Origin: Rhipicephalus microplus
Lineage: Eukaryota; Arthropoda; Arachnida; Ixodida; Ixodidae
Direction of reading: 5' to 3'
Assembly: GCF_043290135.1 (NCBI RefSeq)
Contig: NC_134701.1
Location: 96,490,202 to 96,554,201 of the forward strand
Length of the DNA: 64,000 bases
The notes below the pieces were generated by a model that made no database searches, had not been told where the DNA came from, and was given only the letters and a program-made list of their open reading frames with translations. Positions 45,465-56,590 of this stretch are shown here, in pieces. The position numbers and the translations under genes are program-made. Position 1 is the first letter of the stretch, and every line of letters begins with the position of its first letter.

Positions 45465-46227
45465 GCTCCTCCTCCAATCGCTCGCAGCATTTCAACTTTG
45501 TCTTCCTTGAACATTATAGAGTTTTAAAATATCAATGTTGCCTTTTTTTACCTGAATAAAGGTTTCACACCACACTCGAAAACGAAATTCGGGCTTGAAT
45601 AGCGCTCATATAGGGAGTCATTTGGAAAATAGGCATTTAAAGGCATTGAGGCACAAACATCTAAAATAGGCATTTATAGGCTATAAAAACATCATAAAAG
45701 CCCTTCTTAACCCCTAATTCATGCTCATATATGAAAATGGCTCAATAGGAATGCAAGGAACAAAATAGGCATTTGCTTATAATCCGGTGTCTAGTTATAA
45801 CAAACCTCAGATTAATAATTTTTTCAGGTTAATAAATATTTCAGAAATCCTCTTCTAAATGTCCAGTGGTTCAGTGTAAAGATATTTCAGAACAACGAAT
45901 CTTTCAGTATAATGTATGGCACTTGATCACCTTGTTTCAGTTAGGGCTTTAGAATAACGAATTTGAAAGTAAAATATGACTTGCGACAAATAAAATGCAC
46001 AGCTCCATATTTCGCACTATCATCATCAGAACTTCGGCTCATTTCTCTACATGTTGCCCTGTGCCAGACGTGGCTATTGCTGTGCCTTCTATCGTTTTTG
46101 CATCCTCGTTGAGCCAGGTTCAGCCTCACCTTGCAGTCTTGGTTCTGTCTATCGCGAATGCTGCACAATTATCATTTACGAGTTAGTATTAGACCAAATC
46201 CTGGCTAGATATTCGTTTCTGCGTTCA
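45465..46227. other. Intronic sequence with AGGCATTT words and a possible Tigger 5' end
   Basis: The stretch 45625-45770 repeats GGCATTTA/TAGGC words. From 45785 (TCTAGTTATAACAAACCTCAG) the sequence resembles the TIR-proximal part of Tigger elements and leads into the transposase relic that follows. Confidence 0.3.
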
Positions 46228-47743
46228 CCATTTGCCATGAGCATTGTTAGCAGCACGAAAAAGAAGCAGAGGCAGTGCAAGGAAAAGTAGACATCTTGTC
46301 TCAAATGGACGCCGGTAAAGAACAGATACACATCGCAAACGACATGGGGTTGCACCATCAACTGTCGCAGCCACCCTGAAGGATCGGCATAAGATCATCA
46401 AGATGCACCGAGGGTCCGAGCTCGCACCGCCAAGAACATACGATTAGGAAACTTCCAAGACGTGGATGCTACAGTGCTCACTTGGTTCCAAAACTACTCA
46501 CATTCTCTAAATGTACTGGTGTCAGCACTTCAGGAAAAAGTCCATCACAGGCTTCGAAACAGGCGCGTTGTGGCTCCACTGTTTCTGTGAGAGAAATAGA
46601 ATCACCTGGAAAATGTTGTCTGTTGAAGAGAATGCGGCAGACACAGCGAGCACTGCGGCATGGTGCGACAAAACGCTCTGCGAAATTGCCGCCTCATATT
46701 CAATGCAGACGAAATGCCGTTCTATGTGGAGCATCTTGATGAAACTAAGCATTGTAAGGGGAGCAGCTATAATCAGCAAGCTGTCTAAACTCGGTATTTT
46801 GGTGTTCTGCTGCAATGCCGCAGGCACCAAGAAGCTACAACTCTTGGTAATGGACAACTACAAGAAGCCTGGGTGCATGAGGAATGTTTCATTGCAGTGT
46901 GATTGTCGAGCCAATTCGCATGCATAGATGACACGGGAGCTGTTCTCCAGGTGGCTAGATGAAGGTGGACAATGAGATGAGACGTGCAGGCAGGAAAATG
47001 ATAATTATTACCAACAGATGCGGGGTGTATCTTGTGAATGTTAGGCTGTATAATAAGCTGCTAGAATTCTCTTTTACCTAACTGCACTTCATTGCTACAG
47101 CCACTGAACAAAGGCATCATAAGAAGCGTCACGGCCTAGTACCGCAAGCGCCTCGTGCAGAGATTGCTGATTAATCTTCGGATGAAGCTGCTTACATCAG
47201 TCGGTGTGCGACAGGCCGCATAATTGGTTGCCGGGGCTTGGTGGAACGTTACAGCAACCACCAACGAGAGTTGCTGGATGAAAGCAGGCTTGGTATCTCT
47301 TCCATTTCAAACTGAAGGCAAACGAGACAGCGAAGAAAGTGTCGCGAGTGGCATGTGGTAAGAAGTCGGAAAAAAACTCGTGATGGGTGCCAAGGTGACG
47401 TACAAATACTATCTACAGCGCGACAATGAAGCATGTACATCAGCCACTGATCATCTATGATATCGTCAGCTCCATTGGCGGTGATGCAAATAATAGGGAC
47501 GAGGACGCCAAGGGTGAAGATGACACTAAGGCTGTGCCCGTGAGCCAGCCCGAAAGATCACATTTGTGCATTCCATGCCGGCGTAGGACCGACATGGAAT
47601 GCATGGCCGAAATGCGCACTTACCTTGGCAGGTGCAATAATGCCACTGACGAAGTTCATGACAATGTGAACAGCTTCAAAGTGTTTGACCTGCAAAAGTT
47701 GAGCAGCACCTGCTTGGTCAAGACCATAAACTTTTTTAAATAA
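46228..47743 (+). pseudogene. Degenerate Tigger transposase (Tigger-5)
   Basis: The reading order is KKKQRQCKEKVDILSQMDAG then STVAATLKDRHKIIK (CENP-B-type N-terminal HTH), a Tc5-HTH remnant about 46470-46680, and IFNADEMPFYVEHLDETKH (first catalytic Asp). After debris at 46950-47400 the C-terminus reads DEVHDNVNSFKVFDLQ and ends TINFFK at 47743. Many stops and frameshifts. The second and third catalytic Asp are not readable. Old relic. Confidence 0.7.
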
Positions 47744-48107
47744 ATGTGGGCTCTCTCCCGGACACTTTGCGATCTGTTTCTTTTCATGCTCATCATAGAA
47801 GCACGCGTTTGCAGATGTGCACCTAGCTAAGGTAGGTTGGTGACTTTTGCTGCGTTTTTCCGCAGTCTCTTCAAATCTGCTTTAAAAGATGAGAATGGGA
47901 AGAAATCCAAATCCACACTCGACAGCTAGGTTTACCAATGCTACAAAGGTATCAAGAACAGGGCCTAGTGCTATAAAAGGCTCTACATTTGCAGGAGAAA
48001 GAAGCATACAATCTGTCATTTTTCATTATTCTTTCTGCTGTCTTCTACAACATTGTTGCTTTGGCAGCAGCATTACTTCATGTTTGTTGTGTCTCTCATA
48101 TATGCAG

Positions 48108-48299
48108 TTCTGGCAGCTTGCTGGCATCGTGTACGAAGAACTGGTCTGCTACGAGGTGCCGTCCAACGGATGTGGTGATGGATCAACAGGACGACCACTG
48201 CAGCTTGACCAGCTCCCCAGCCGAATCTTGGAGCACATCTGCTCCTACCTCAAGGTCAGCGATGTGTTGGTCACCAGAAATGCGACGAGAGGACACTAA
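48108..48299 (+). CDS. F-box-like exon of the host LRR gene (exon c, possibly terminal)
   Basis: After a long pyrimidine tract and acceptor (atatatgcag) the frame opens in phase 0 with FWQLAGIVYEELVCYEV. It then contains LQLDQLPSRILEHICSYLKV, an F-box-like helix pattern (L-P...I-L..I..YL). Two ends are possible: a donor after AAG (GTCAGC, exon end 48254) or read-through to TAA at 48297-48299. No AATAAA occurs in the following roughly 580 nt, which slightly favours further splicing. Phase agrees with exon b, 31.5 kb upstream. A role in ubiquitin ligase adaptor function would follow only if the F-box is genuine. Confidence 0.6.
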   Translation, partial: FWQLAGIVYEELVCYEVPSNGCGDGSTGRPLQLDQLPSRILEHICSYLKVSDVLVTRNATRGH

Positions 48300-48463
48300 C
48301 AAACCATGTAATGTCTGGGTAAAGCTTGTTACGGTTTCTTGTGCTCTGAGCCCATGATAATCACTAGAGCTTTTAATACTTAACACTTGCAAGGTCACCA
48401 ACCATTTCTCTAGCCATACTGCGCAGAAATGTTGTAAACAACTGGCACAGTGCCGTCTCCAAG

Positions 48464-48517
48464 TCTTGTCAAGTGCCTTTACCTACCTCTTCTTGTCAAG
48501 TGCCTTTACCCACCTCT
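48464..48517 (+). repeat. Short tandem duplication (about 27 bp x 2)
   Basis: TCTTGTCAAGTGCCTTTACC followed by (T/C)ACCTCT occurs twice in succession, with one difference. Confidence 0.8.
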
Positions 48518-48837
48518 GCATTTGTGTTCGCCAAATATCTGTGTTCCTGTGTTAGCAGTGTAAGTAGTGGCTGTTTACAAAGTCTGTAAAGTAGTCTAGC
48601 TTTTCGTAGCTCACTTGCACTCGTGAACTCCATTTTTTTCGTTAATGTGACCTTGTTACTCACGAATACCAAATAATGTATGGCCAACATAAGGATTGTG
48701 CCTTTGTTTCCAGAACAGTGAGTAATAAGAACTTGTGATGTTTTTCTTTTAAAGTTTCAAATACTGGTTCTTTCTGTTTAAACTGTGTTGAAGTGCTCAC
48801 TGTAAAAGATTTTAAGCACAGCATTTAAGTCTACACT

Positions 48838-49570
48838 AGGCTTCTGCGAATATTCAAGTGCTTCAGTTATTCAAATAAATAGTTGAGTATTTGAATTCCC
48901 TTTGATTCGAATTGAAATTATTGAATACTTTTCAAGTATTCACAATGAACGAATGGGTGTATATTAATCCGTATGTCATTGCTTGTAAAGGTGGTTTCAC
49001 TACAGTGTATGATTGCTAAGCCGTAAAAGCACGTATCAAGGGGAAATTTGCTTTGCCGCGAAGCCCTCCTTAAAATTTAAAGGGGCCCTACAACACTTAT
49101 TGCACACGGTCAGAAAACGCTGCCGATTGGTATCGAGGCTACCGAGAACACGCGAGGCAAATATTACAATGTAGCACGCGGCTTGTAATTCACAATAAAT
49201 TTCAAAGCTAAAAATTACTTTTTTTCCTTTGCAAATGACACTACAAGCTCAATAATTACTTGTCACAGCCAAGAAGGAATATACGGCTTTGGTCACAGCC
49301 ACTGGCCGATTTGAGCATGGCGCGCTCGTCATTACCGGGGCCGCCGCGGGATGCCACCGCTTGTCCACGAGTATGTGCGCAATCGCACTGAAAATCCACG
49401 TACTCGAAGAAAGAAAAAAAGTAAGAGGTGCTCAAGGTCACGAGGTGCATGTTTCGTATTTTTTTTTTCGCCATGCCATTCCTGCTTAACGTCCAGCTAC
49501 TTCGTGGGACAAAAAGAAAGAATGCAATTGCAGCGTGCGATAAATTTTTGGAACTTGGCTTGTACTGAAC
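48838..49570. repeat. Interspersed repeat R1, copy 2
   Basis: Collinear with 23150-23790 (see that entry). It has extra A/T-rich insertions near 48860 and 49405-49460. The two copies let the family be defined, but not its ends. Confidence 0.75.
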
Positions 49571-51863
49571 TGATTCTAGAAATTTACGGCGGTAAATTTT
49601 TGAGGCAACAAGCATGTTTACTGGCTCCATGCCCAGGTGAAAATTTCCTGCTAGTTTTCTGATGGTTCCAGCAGTGGTGGTTTATTAGCACATTCCCAGT
49701 GGCTATTGGGAACAGCAGTTGACGGGACCAGCAGTTGATGGGACCAGTAGCTCAAACCAGCAGCTGCTGGTTCCAGCTCAGGGTCGCATACATATACAGG
49801 CAGACTTTTTACTCACCGGGGTGGAGAACATCTCCTACCAACAAGGTGGCACCCACACAAACTTAAATGCATGCATGTTTCTGCTCACTTCATTGGAAAT
49901 TTAGAGTTGGAAAAACATGTAACTTGGCTATCCTGGTTGTGCCATATGATTAGTAATTAAGCCAGTGCTCCACATCCACATGGGCGTTAAACAAACAGTC
50001 ATATCTTTCAACATTCATTTTGCTTTGCAGCAACAAATTTGTTGCAGCTACAGTTCAATATTGTTCGGTGCTTTTGTATTCATCAAATAGCTGCTTGCAC
50101 AGCTTTGCCTTTAATGGATCTTGTATTTTTTTCGTCGGGATCCACGTCAGATTTTTTTTCTGCTTCCGCAGTTTCGATTTTTTTTTTCTCAGCCCCAGTG
50201 CTTGAGTGTTTCTACAAATAGAAAGGTTGATTTTCAGCATTAGAAAACAAAAATCAGTGATTGTGGCAATGACATTTGCTACGCCATACAGCTAGAGCTC
50301 TGTTTTGAGCGCTAATGTTCTCACACCGGTGAGGAATGCACGACTTGTATGTTTCACAAACTCTGGAAAACCTTGTTTGGTATTAGCCATTGTGCCTGCG
50401 CACTGCAACTGATAGCAATACAATCTGGTGCACTGCAGTCTCATGTGCAACAGAATATCCTAGTCAAGCTTAGTAGCCTAAATGCACCCCATTCAAATTT
50501 AGTGGAATTCAGAGATATGTATTTTCATAATTCCAGCACTAAGTCAAGGTTATCTGTTTTCACCCTATAAATCTAACTCTAGTTTGATGACCTACTATAA
50601 AGTAGCATAAATTTTGCTATCTCATTTCCATTTATGCGGCCAGGCTTTGTAAAGATGACTTATTGCATGCAACGGTATCGGCAAGAACTGTGCTGCAGAA
50701 AGCTATTTGTGCTAGTTGTACCTGATACCACAAGAAGTTTTTCAGGGCTCAGGGGTTGCTGCGGCAGCTCGCCCAACGCTCTTTTCTTTGAGCAAACTGT
50801 TCCGGTGACGCTCTGAGAAGTAAGCACATCGCTTCCCCATATGGCTTGTGCAGTGTCTTTCACAACCAAGCTTGGTTTTTTGTTCCCAAATTTTTTTTTT
50901 CGCACGTGCCACTTATGATGCCATTCATCAAATGGAACTGTGAAAAAGGAAAATAATGGAGCAACTTTAATTTCAGCTGCCTAGAGGTTACAAGAAAAGA
51001 CAGCATCAACATCAATACATAAACAATACACAGCAGTCACAGCTGTCTTTGAAATGCATTTATGGCTGTGAATCTAGGAGCAGCAAAGAACTGTACTGTA
51101 AGCAATATTGAAACAAAAAACGCTGTATGTTAGTAGCCAGGCTACTTGAAAAAGTGTTGCAGGGTCCCTTTAAACGAACATGTTACGCTCAAATGAATTC
51201 GTCATTTTATTAAGCTTGTTATGACTGCTTATATGCTCAATGTATAGCAAATTTTAAGACATAAGTATCTTAGAGGTTATCACTCGCATCCTACCGAAAC
51301 TACTTCTCAAGGTTGTTTCGACTTCCTTTGAACAAAAAAAAAAATGGCATTTGCATAGAGCCCCTATTTCAATTCAAAAGAAATATTGTGCAGGTTAGTT
51401 AAGTCATGATAAATATTCTTTTTTTTATATGTCATACGTGGAATTCCAATTCGCTTTGAACCTAAAATTCACTCTTAGCACAATCCTAGTCTATACACAT
51501 ATTTTAATTGTGTATTTGATACCTGTCAACCCCTGAATAATGTAGATAGACACACTAAGGATAGTTGAAGCATAGAATCGACAACCATGGTGCCCACGTC
51601 AGTCTTGCAGCTGTGTGCACTCTTTCTAGCATTTCATACTAAACTTTTCGTGGGCATCACTGGCAAAGGTGTGTGTAATGGTTGAGTGTGTCTTTTCACT
51701 GCTTTTATAAGGATTGCAATGAAGGTAGTGTACATGCGGCTTGACCCAGAGAGAAGAAAAAGACTATGCGAGTGATCGGCACCCACGGTGCTAATTAGCC
51801 CTTGTGGTAGTAAAGGTGATGTGCAGTTGTCGCGACTCTTGCCTTTAAAACACCCTTGTTTGA
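49571..51863. other. AT-rich sequence, probably including the 5' LTR of gypsy-2
   Basis: No coding signal. T-tracts occur near 50150 and 50178. The stretch 51150-51175 carries TTGCAGGGTCCCTTTAAA, the reverse of the R1 word TTTAAAGGGGCCC. The final roughly 200 bp (to 51863) should be the end of the gypsy-2 5' LTR, but no 3' LTR is in the window to define it. A triple-TGG cluster near 49730-49770 is simple sequence. Confidence 0.35.
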
Positions 51864-51948
51864 TTTGGTGGAGGTGCTGGATAATGTCTGGCTGCATAGT
51901 TCAAGCAGTTCTAGGATGAAGACCACGTATACCTCGCAACCTGTCACG

Positions 51949-52720
51949 ATGGCTGATTCCGGACCGTCTCAGGGTGCTCCTGATGCCACACCAAGACCCG
52001 CTTTCCTCCCTGGCGTACTTCGGCAGCGTGATCTACCTGTATTCAGTGGTACAGATAACCATGACGTGGAAGACTGGCTTGCCGAGTGTGAGCTGGTGGC
52101 CGCTTGCAATAGGTGGGATGCCAGCGAGCAGCTGACAAACCTGTACTTCTACTTAACTGACGTTACAAGACCCTAATACAAAAATTGCCGGACCGATTGC
52201 ACCATCTGGACGGATTTCACGATGTTCACAGAGGCCTTTAGACACCCTGCTGTACATTTGCTTCGAGCTGAACAGTGCTTGAGTGGCAGAGTCCAAAGAC
52301 AGGGTGAAACGATGATGAGCTAGATTAAGGATGTGCTTTCTCCATGGAAGCTCGTTGACTCATCCCTGGACAAAGGCAAGATCAAGCACATTCTGAAAGG
52401 CATTGATGACAATGTATTCCAGGTGCTAGGTACGAAAAGTCCTCAAACGGTCACAGATGTCATCCAGCCCTGCCAGAGTTACGATGAGCTGTGCAAGCAG
52501 CATGCTTCCACACGTAGCGCTGCTCAAGATACTGCAGATCTTTCATCTCGGGGCTTACGTTTTGACAGCGCCGATCATACAGCTTCTCTTCCACGGATAA
52601 AGCAGATAATTCGTGAGGAAGACTCACGACAGCTCTCTATGGTCACCACCTGATCGAAGCCAATGGCTTCCTTGACACCTTTTCTTCGTCGAGTCAACGA
52701 TATGTAGGTTGCAAAAGCAT
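51949..52720 (+). pseudogene. gypsy-2 gag
   Basis: An ATG at 51949 opens MADSGPSQGAPDATPRPAFL, then PGVLRQRDLPVFSGTDNHDV, EDWLAECELVAACNRWDASE and LTNLYFYLTDV. After a stop near 52174 and another near 52321 it continues KIKHILKGIDDNVFQVLGTK and VTDVIQPCQSYDELCKQHAS. This is a retrotransposon capsid-type gag. No zinc knuckle is readable after 52720, only stop-rich sequence. Confidence 0.8.
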
Positions 52721-53665
52721 TGCCCTCTAGTTCGACTCCATTGCCTTTGCAGCCCACTCACCTACGCTGCCATTGTTGCTCAAATGTGTGCTTCATTGCC
52801 CATCCCTGCCTACCAAGCTACCGACAGATTTTACACTTCTTAGTAACTACTGACATATCCCCCTTCAGTTCCTTATTCAGCCAATGGTGCCTTGGCCCTC
52901 AACCCATGGCGCACCCAGAATAATCGGCATATATGTTTTTTTTTTGTGGCCTTTCAGGTTACGTTGCCCACCATTGCTGTCGTCGCAGCTTCCTTCTTCG
53001 TGAAAGTGCTGGGGCCTGAAACTACGTTCAGCCTCAACTGTCATATGTCGCGGCCACCATCTTCACATTTAATCTCCCCATGCCGTTGCTGCGACTGATT
53101 CTCCAGACTCGACTAATAGTCGCCGACCATCCGATATGCACTGGTCAACTTTTCAACGGCGATTCATCTCCCCAACGCTACTTGATTGCAGCCCGCCACG
53201 AGGAGGAACTGATAGCCGTAGTTCCAAAGGCAAGAGCTGGGTTACTGTCGAACATTTCAAGACCTAATTTTTGTCCTCCGAACTATCTGGCGTAAGTGTA
53301 CTTGCCCTTGTTGACACTGGAGTTGCTGTATCTGTCATTAGCAAAAAACTCTGCTGCAACTTGAACAAGCTGACCAATCCCCTTACCGATATCTCTTTGC
53401 TAAGAGCATCGTCGCACCACCTTCAGCCATCGGCATTGTGCACTGCACAAGTTGTCATTCAAGGTGTCTTACCGTATTTTTGCACGTATAACCCGCCCCT
53501 GCATATAATCCGTACCCCCACTTTCAACTCACCGAGAAAGAAAAAAAAAAAATACTCTCGTATTGCTCGCACATTTGATATACAGGAAAGGCTGTACAAA
53601 AGCTACTGCTCAAGCAACATAGCACATATGTAGACAGAAAAAGCTTTATTTAGCAAGCAGAATAC

Positions 53666-55020
53666 GCTGTCTGCAAGGCCAGTCACAATTCACTCACTGT
53701 CGCTGCTCTCGCTAGAGCTATCACTTGAGCCGCAGTCCTCACTATTATGCACAAGGTCATCTTCGGTGCCATCCATGTTGTTTGCGATGCAGCATTTTTT
53801 GAAACTTTTTCCCACCATCTCACCTGGAATGGCCATTCATGCCTCGACAATCCACTTGCAGAATAGGGCAATATCAGGCCTTCGGACTTGTCCTGTTGGC
53901 ATCAAGTCGTAGCAGCCTTCGGCCATCCACTCGGCACAATAGCACTTGACATGCGCTTTGAAGGGCTTGTTAAGTGACACATCTAGAGGCTGCAACATTA
54001 ACGTCATTCCACCGGGTATAACGACTAAGTCGGTGTCGTTGCGTGAAAGGCGGTCCTTCACTTCCTCAGTTGTGTGGCCGCGGAACGAGTCAAGAACGAG
54101 CATGGACCTCTTTGCGAGCATCGCACCGTGCCTCTTCTCTCATACCGTCTTGATCCAGTCTACGAACAAGTCACTGTTCATCCACGCGTTCTCATGTGCA
54201 CGCACCACCACACTGGCAGGCAAATGAACCTTTGGTAGAGTTTTCCTTTTCAAGATGACGTACGGTTGCAGTAGCGTGCCGTCGGGGAGGGCACAAAGCA
54301 AGACTGTGATGCGCAGTTTCGTGTTGCCGCTGGTCAGCACGCTCACCGAACTGCTGCCCGTCTTCTCAATTGTTGTGTACAACGGCATTTCAAAATAAAC
54401 AGCAGTTTCATCTGCATTGCCGATTTGTGAGAAAATGTAATTGTGCTGCTTTCGCAGGCCAATTACATATCTCTGGTACTTGAGCAGCTTCTCCTCATAA
54501 GAAGCCGGCAAGCGTTGACATATTGTAGTCAGCCGTCTGATTGAGAGCCCTTGCCGCTTCATAAAGCGGTGCAGCCATCCGCGGCTCGCACGGAACTCGG
54601 AAGGTAGGCCTAGCTCACTCGAAAGTCGCCGCGCTTCCACTTGTGCCATCTCGGTCGATACGGCGTGACCCCTGCTTCTCACATCTTCGATGAACTTTAC
54701 TAGCTCCGCCTCCAGCTCAGGGTAGGCACCGGTCTTGGGGCCACGAAATGACCTACGGTCACGGTGCGCGGCTTGTAGGCTCTCTTCTTTCACTACAGTA
54801 GCATGCAGGACTCATCCACATCGTGCCGTCTTCCCGCTTCGCGATTTCCAAATTCTTCGGCGACGGCGATGATCTTAAGCTTTTGCTGTGCCGTGAAGGC
54901 CTGCCGCCGTACGCTACTCATGGCGACAGAACAGATCGACTTAGGCTTGGCGAACGGGTCGAGATGTGGAGAACTAGCGGTATCAGCGAGGTAAAGAGCG
55001 CTCGCACTCGGCGACAACTT
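53666..55020 (-). pseudogene. Tigger-2 transposase, copy 2
   Basis: Same architecture as copy 1: HTH (FTAQQKLKIIAVAEEFGNRE, about 54880), Tc5 HTH (GWLHRFMKRQGLSIRRLT) and DDE_1 with NADET, VLDSFRGH and QPLDVSLNK. The acidic tail follows. The in-frame TGA codons at 54140-54142 and 53837-53839 and the frameshift near 54793 coincide exactly with those of copy 1. A TAG has been added at the frameshift in this copy. It could not have moved itself. Confidence 0.85.
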
Positions 55021-55511
55021 GAGAGCACTACCCCTTCTAGTACACTAACAGCACCCTGGAAACAACAGAACCGAAATGCATGCTTGCTACCGCGTCAAAA
55101 AGTAGTACATTAATTTACTAATATCTCTATAGGCACTATAATATCTCATTTGCCTTGCTGAAATAAATACTGCTTTATTTATTATGGAACTTTCTTGGCA
55201 GAGACTGCTGCGCCGCGCGGCGCACGAGCCACCCCCACACAGAAACGGCTGCTGCGCCGCACGGAAGTGACGTCATGCATTTTCCGGTTGGGCGCTTTGT
55301 TTGAATAGTCGGGAGTGTCTAGTGGTACGTCTAGACATAACGATAAAAGCACTTAAAGTTACGTCCAAACATAAAAGTGAACAAAAAAGTTAGGTTCAGC
55401 GTGACAACAATACAAAACCGGCTTGTTTGCCATCTCAAACTGATCGGCAGCTTGGGCGTAGTTGGTTAAAGCAACACATCAACTGGTGAGTTCGGTGGTT
55501 GAAGTCGCATT

Positions 55512-55660
55512 TCAGTTATCGATACTTTCTCTTGTTTTTTGTTCACGCAGATATTGTTTTAACATTTGAGCCTCCTCATCAGCCCGACTTGCTGCTGGTG
55601 GTGGTCCCGTCCACAGGCCCTTTGATATTGGATCTTCGATGACTCTTGCAGGATTGACTA
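55512..55660 (-). pseudogene. Exon-like fragment inside the long-TIR element
   Basis: The minus-strand frame reads NPARVIEDPISKGLWTGPPP, AASRADEEAQMLKQYLREQK and TRESIDN before a stop at about 55512. Its composition (Glu/Arg/Lys-rich helix after a Gly-Pro turn) looks like the end of a real soluble protein. Upstream of NPARV it runs into AT-rich sequence. I do not recognise the protein; it may be a captured host exon or the element's own relic. Confidence 0.35.
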
Positions 55661-56091
55661 TATTTATTATGATAACGTGTTTTGCAAGCAAATTAGTGCT
55701 CTTAATCGGCGAGACGCAAAAAAGACACAAAAAACTCGAATGCAGCTGGCTGCATTGGTTTCTTCGGCACAGGTGTCAGGAATGTTGATTTCTACGGTTT
55801 ATCAAAGTTTTGATGATAGAAAGGTGCACGGCAAAGTAGTCTCGGGCAACTTTTTTTATGTCGCTCGGTGTACCATCACCTGACGAGGTAACCGGCAAGC
55901 CGCTTTCTTTAAAAATACTGACGTGTCACCGCAATGCTCTGGGCGATCAGCACTTGATAAACAATGCCCAAGGGCAAGTGCCGACGGCGTTAGCCCATCT
56001 AACTATAAAACAGCTTGCCTGCCTTGCTCAATAACACGCGCGGCCTGTGACAGCACGGGAGCATTCAGGTAGCAACGGATCAGAACGGCCG

Positions 56092-56590
56092 TACGTGTTC
56101 GCACTTGACAAAACAGACGACAATGCAGTAGCTCTGGCCTTCGTAGATCACAGGCTTCGTAAGAACATTACAATAAAGTTGTTTCCATCCACTGTATGAA
56201 CACTTCGCCGACAAGCAAAACTCGCTTTGCTTGTCCTTCGCGACAAGCAAAACTCGGCAGCAAGAACACTTCCACCTTTGACAACACCACGCTTGGCATT
56301 GCAATCTAGAAAATGCAGCACGTTCAAGAACTGTAATCCGCACATCATACTGAGAAACTTTATGGCGCACACATTCAGATGAAGCTGCGGCGCCCTGGAC
56401 GGCCGCGCTAGCTCCCACCACCAGGTTCAACTAAGCATCCAGCAACCACATGAAGCAGCGACAACACTCCAGTCCTCCTTGGGAGTGGCCTAGGCCATGG
56501 CCACGATTTCATCGGAGTTTTCACCACCTAACACATCGCAGGCGGCTACCATCTCGCAGTGTTTACCTTTCGCAGCCGCAGTGCCCATGG
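56092..56590 (-). pseudogene. Gene-like GC-richer fragment inside the long-TIR element
   Basis: An ATG near 56590 (minus) opens MGTAAAKGKHCEMVAACDVL then GGENSDEIVAMA and a stop. Further along, an overlapping frame is Cys-rich (CQAWCCQRWKCSCCRV, 56430-56080). The word TTTGCTTGTCG(C/G)CGA is directly repeated near 56215-56245 (reverse). No family is recognised. Origin from a captured gene is possible but unproven. Confidence 0.3.
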
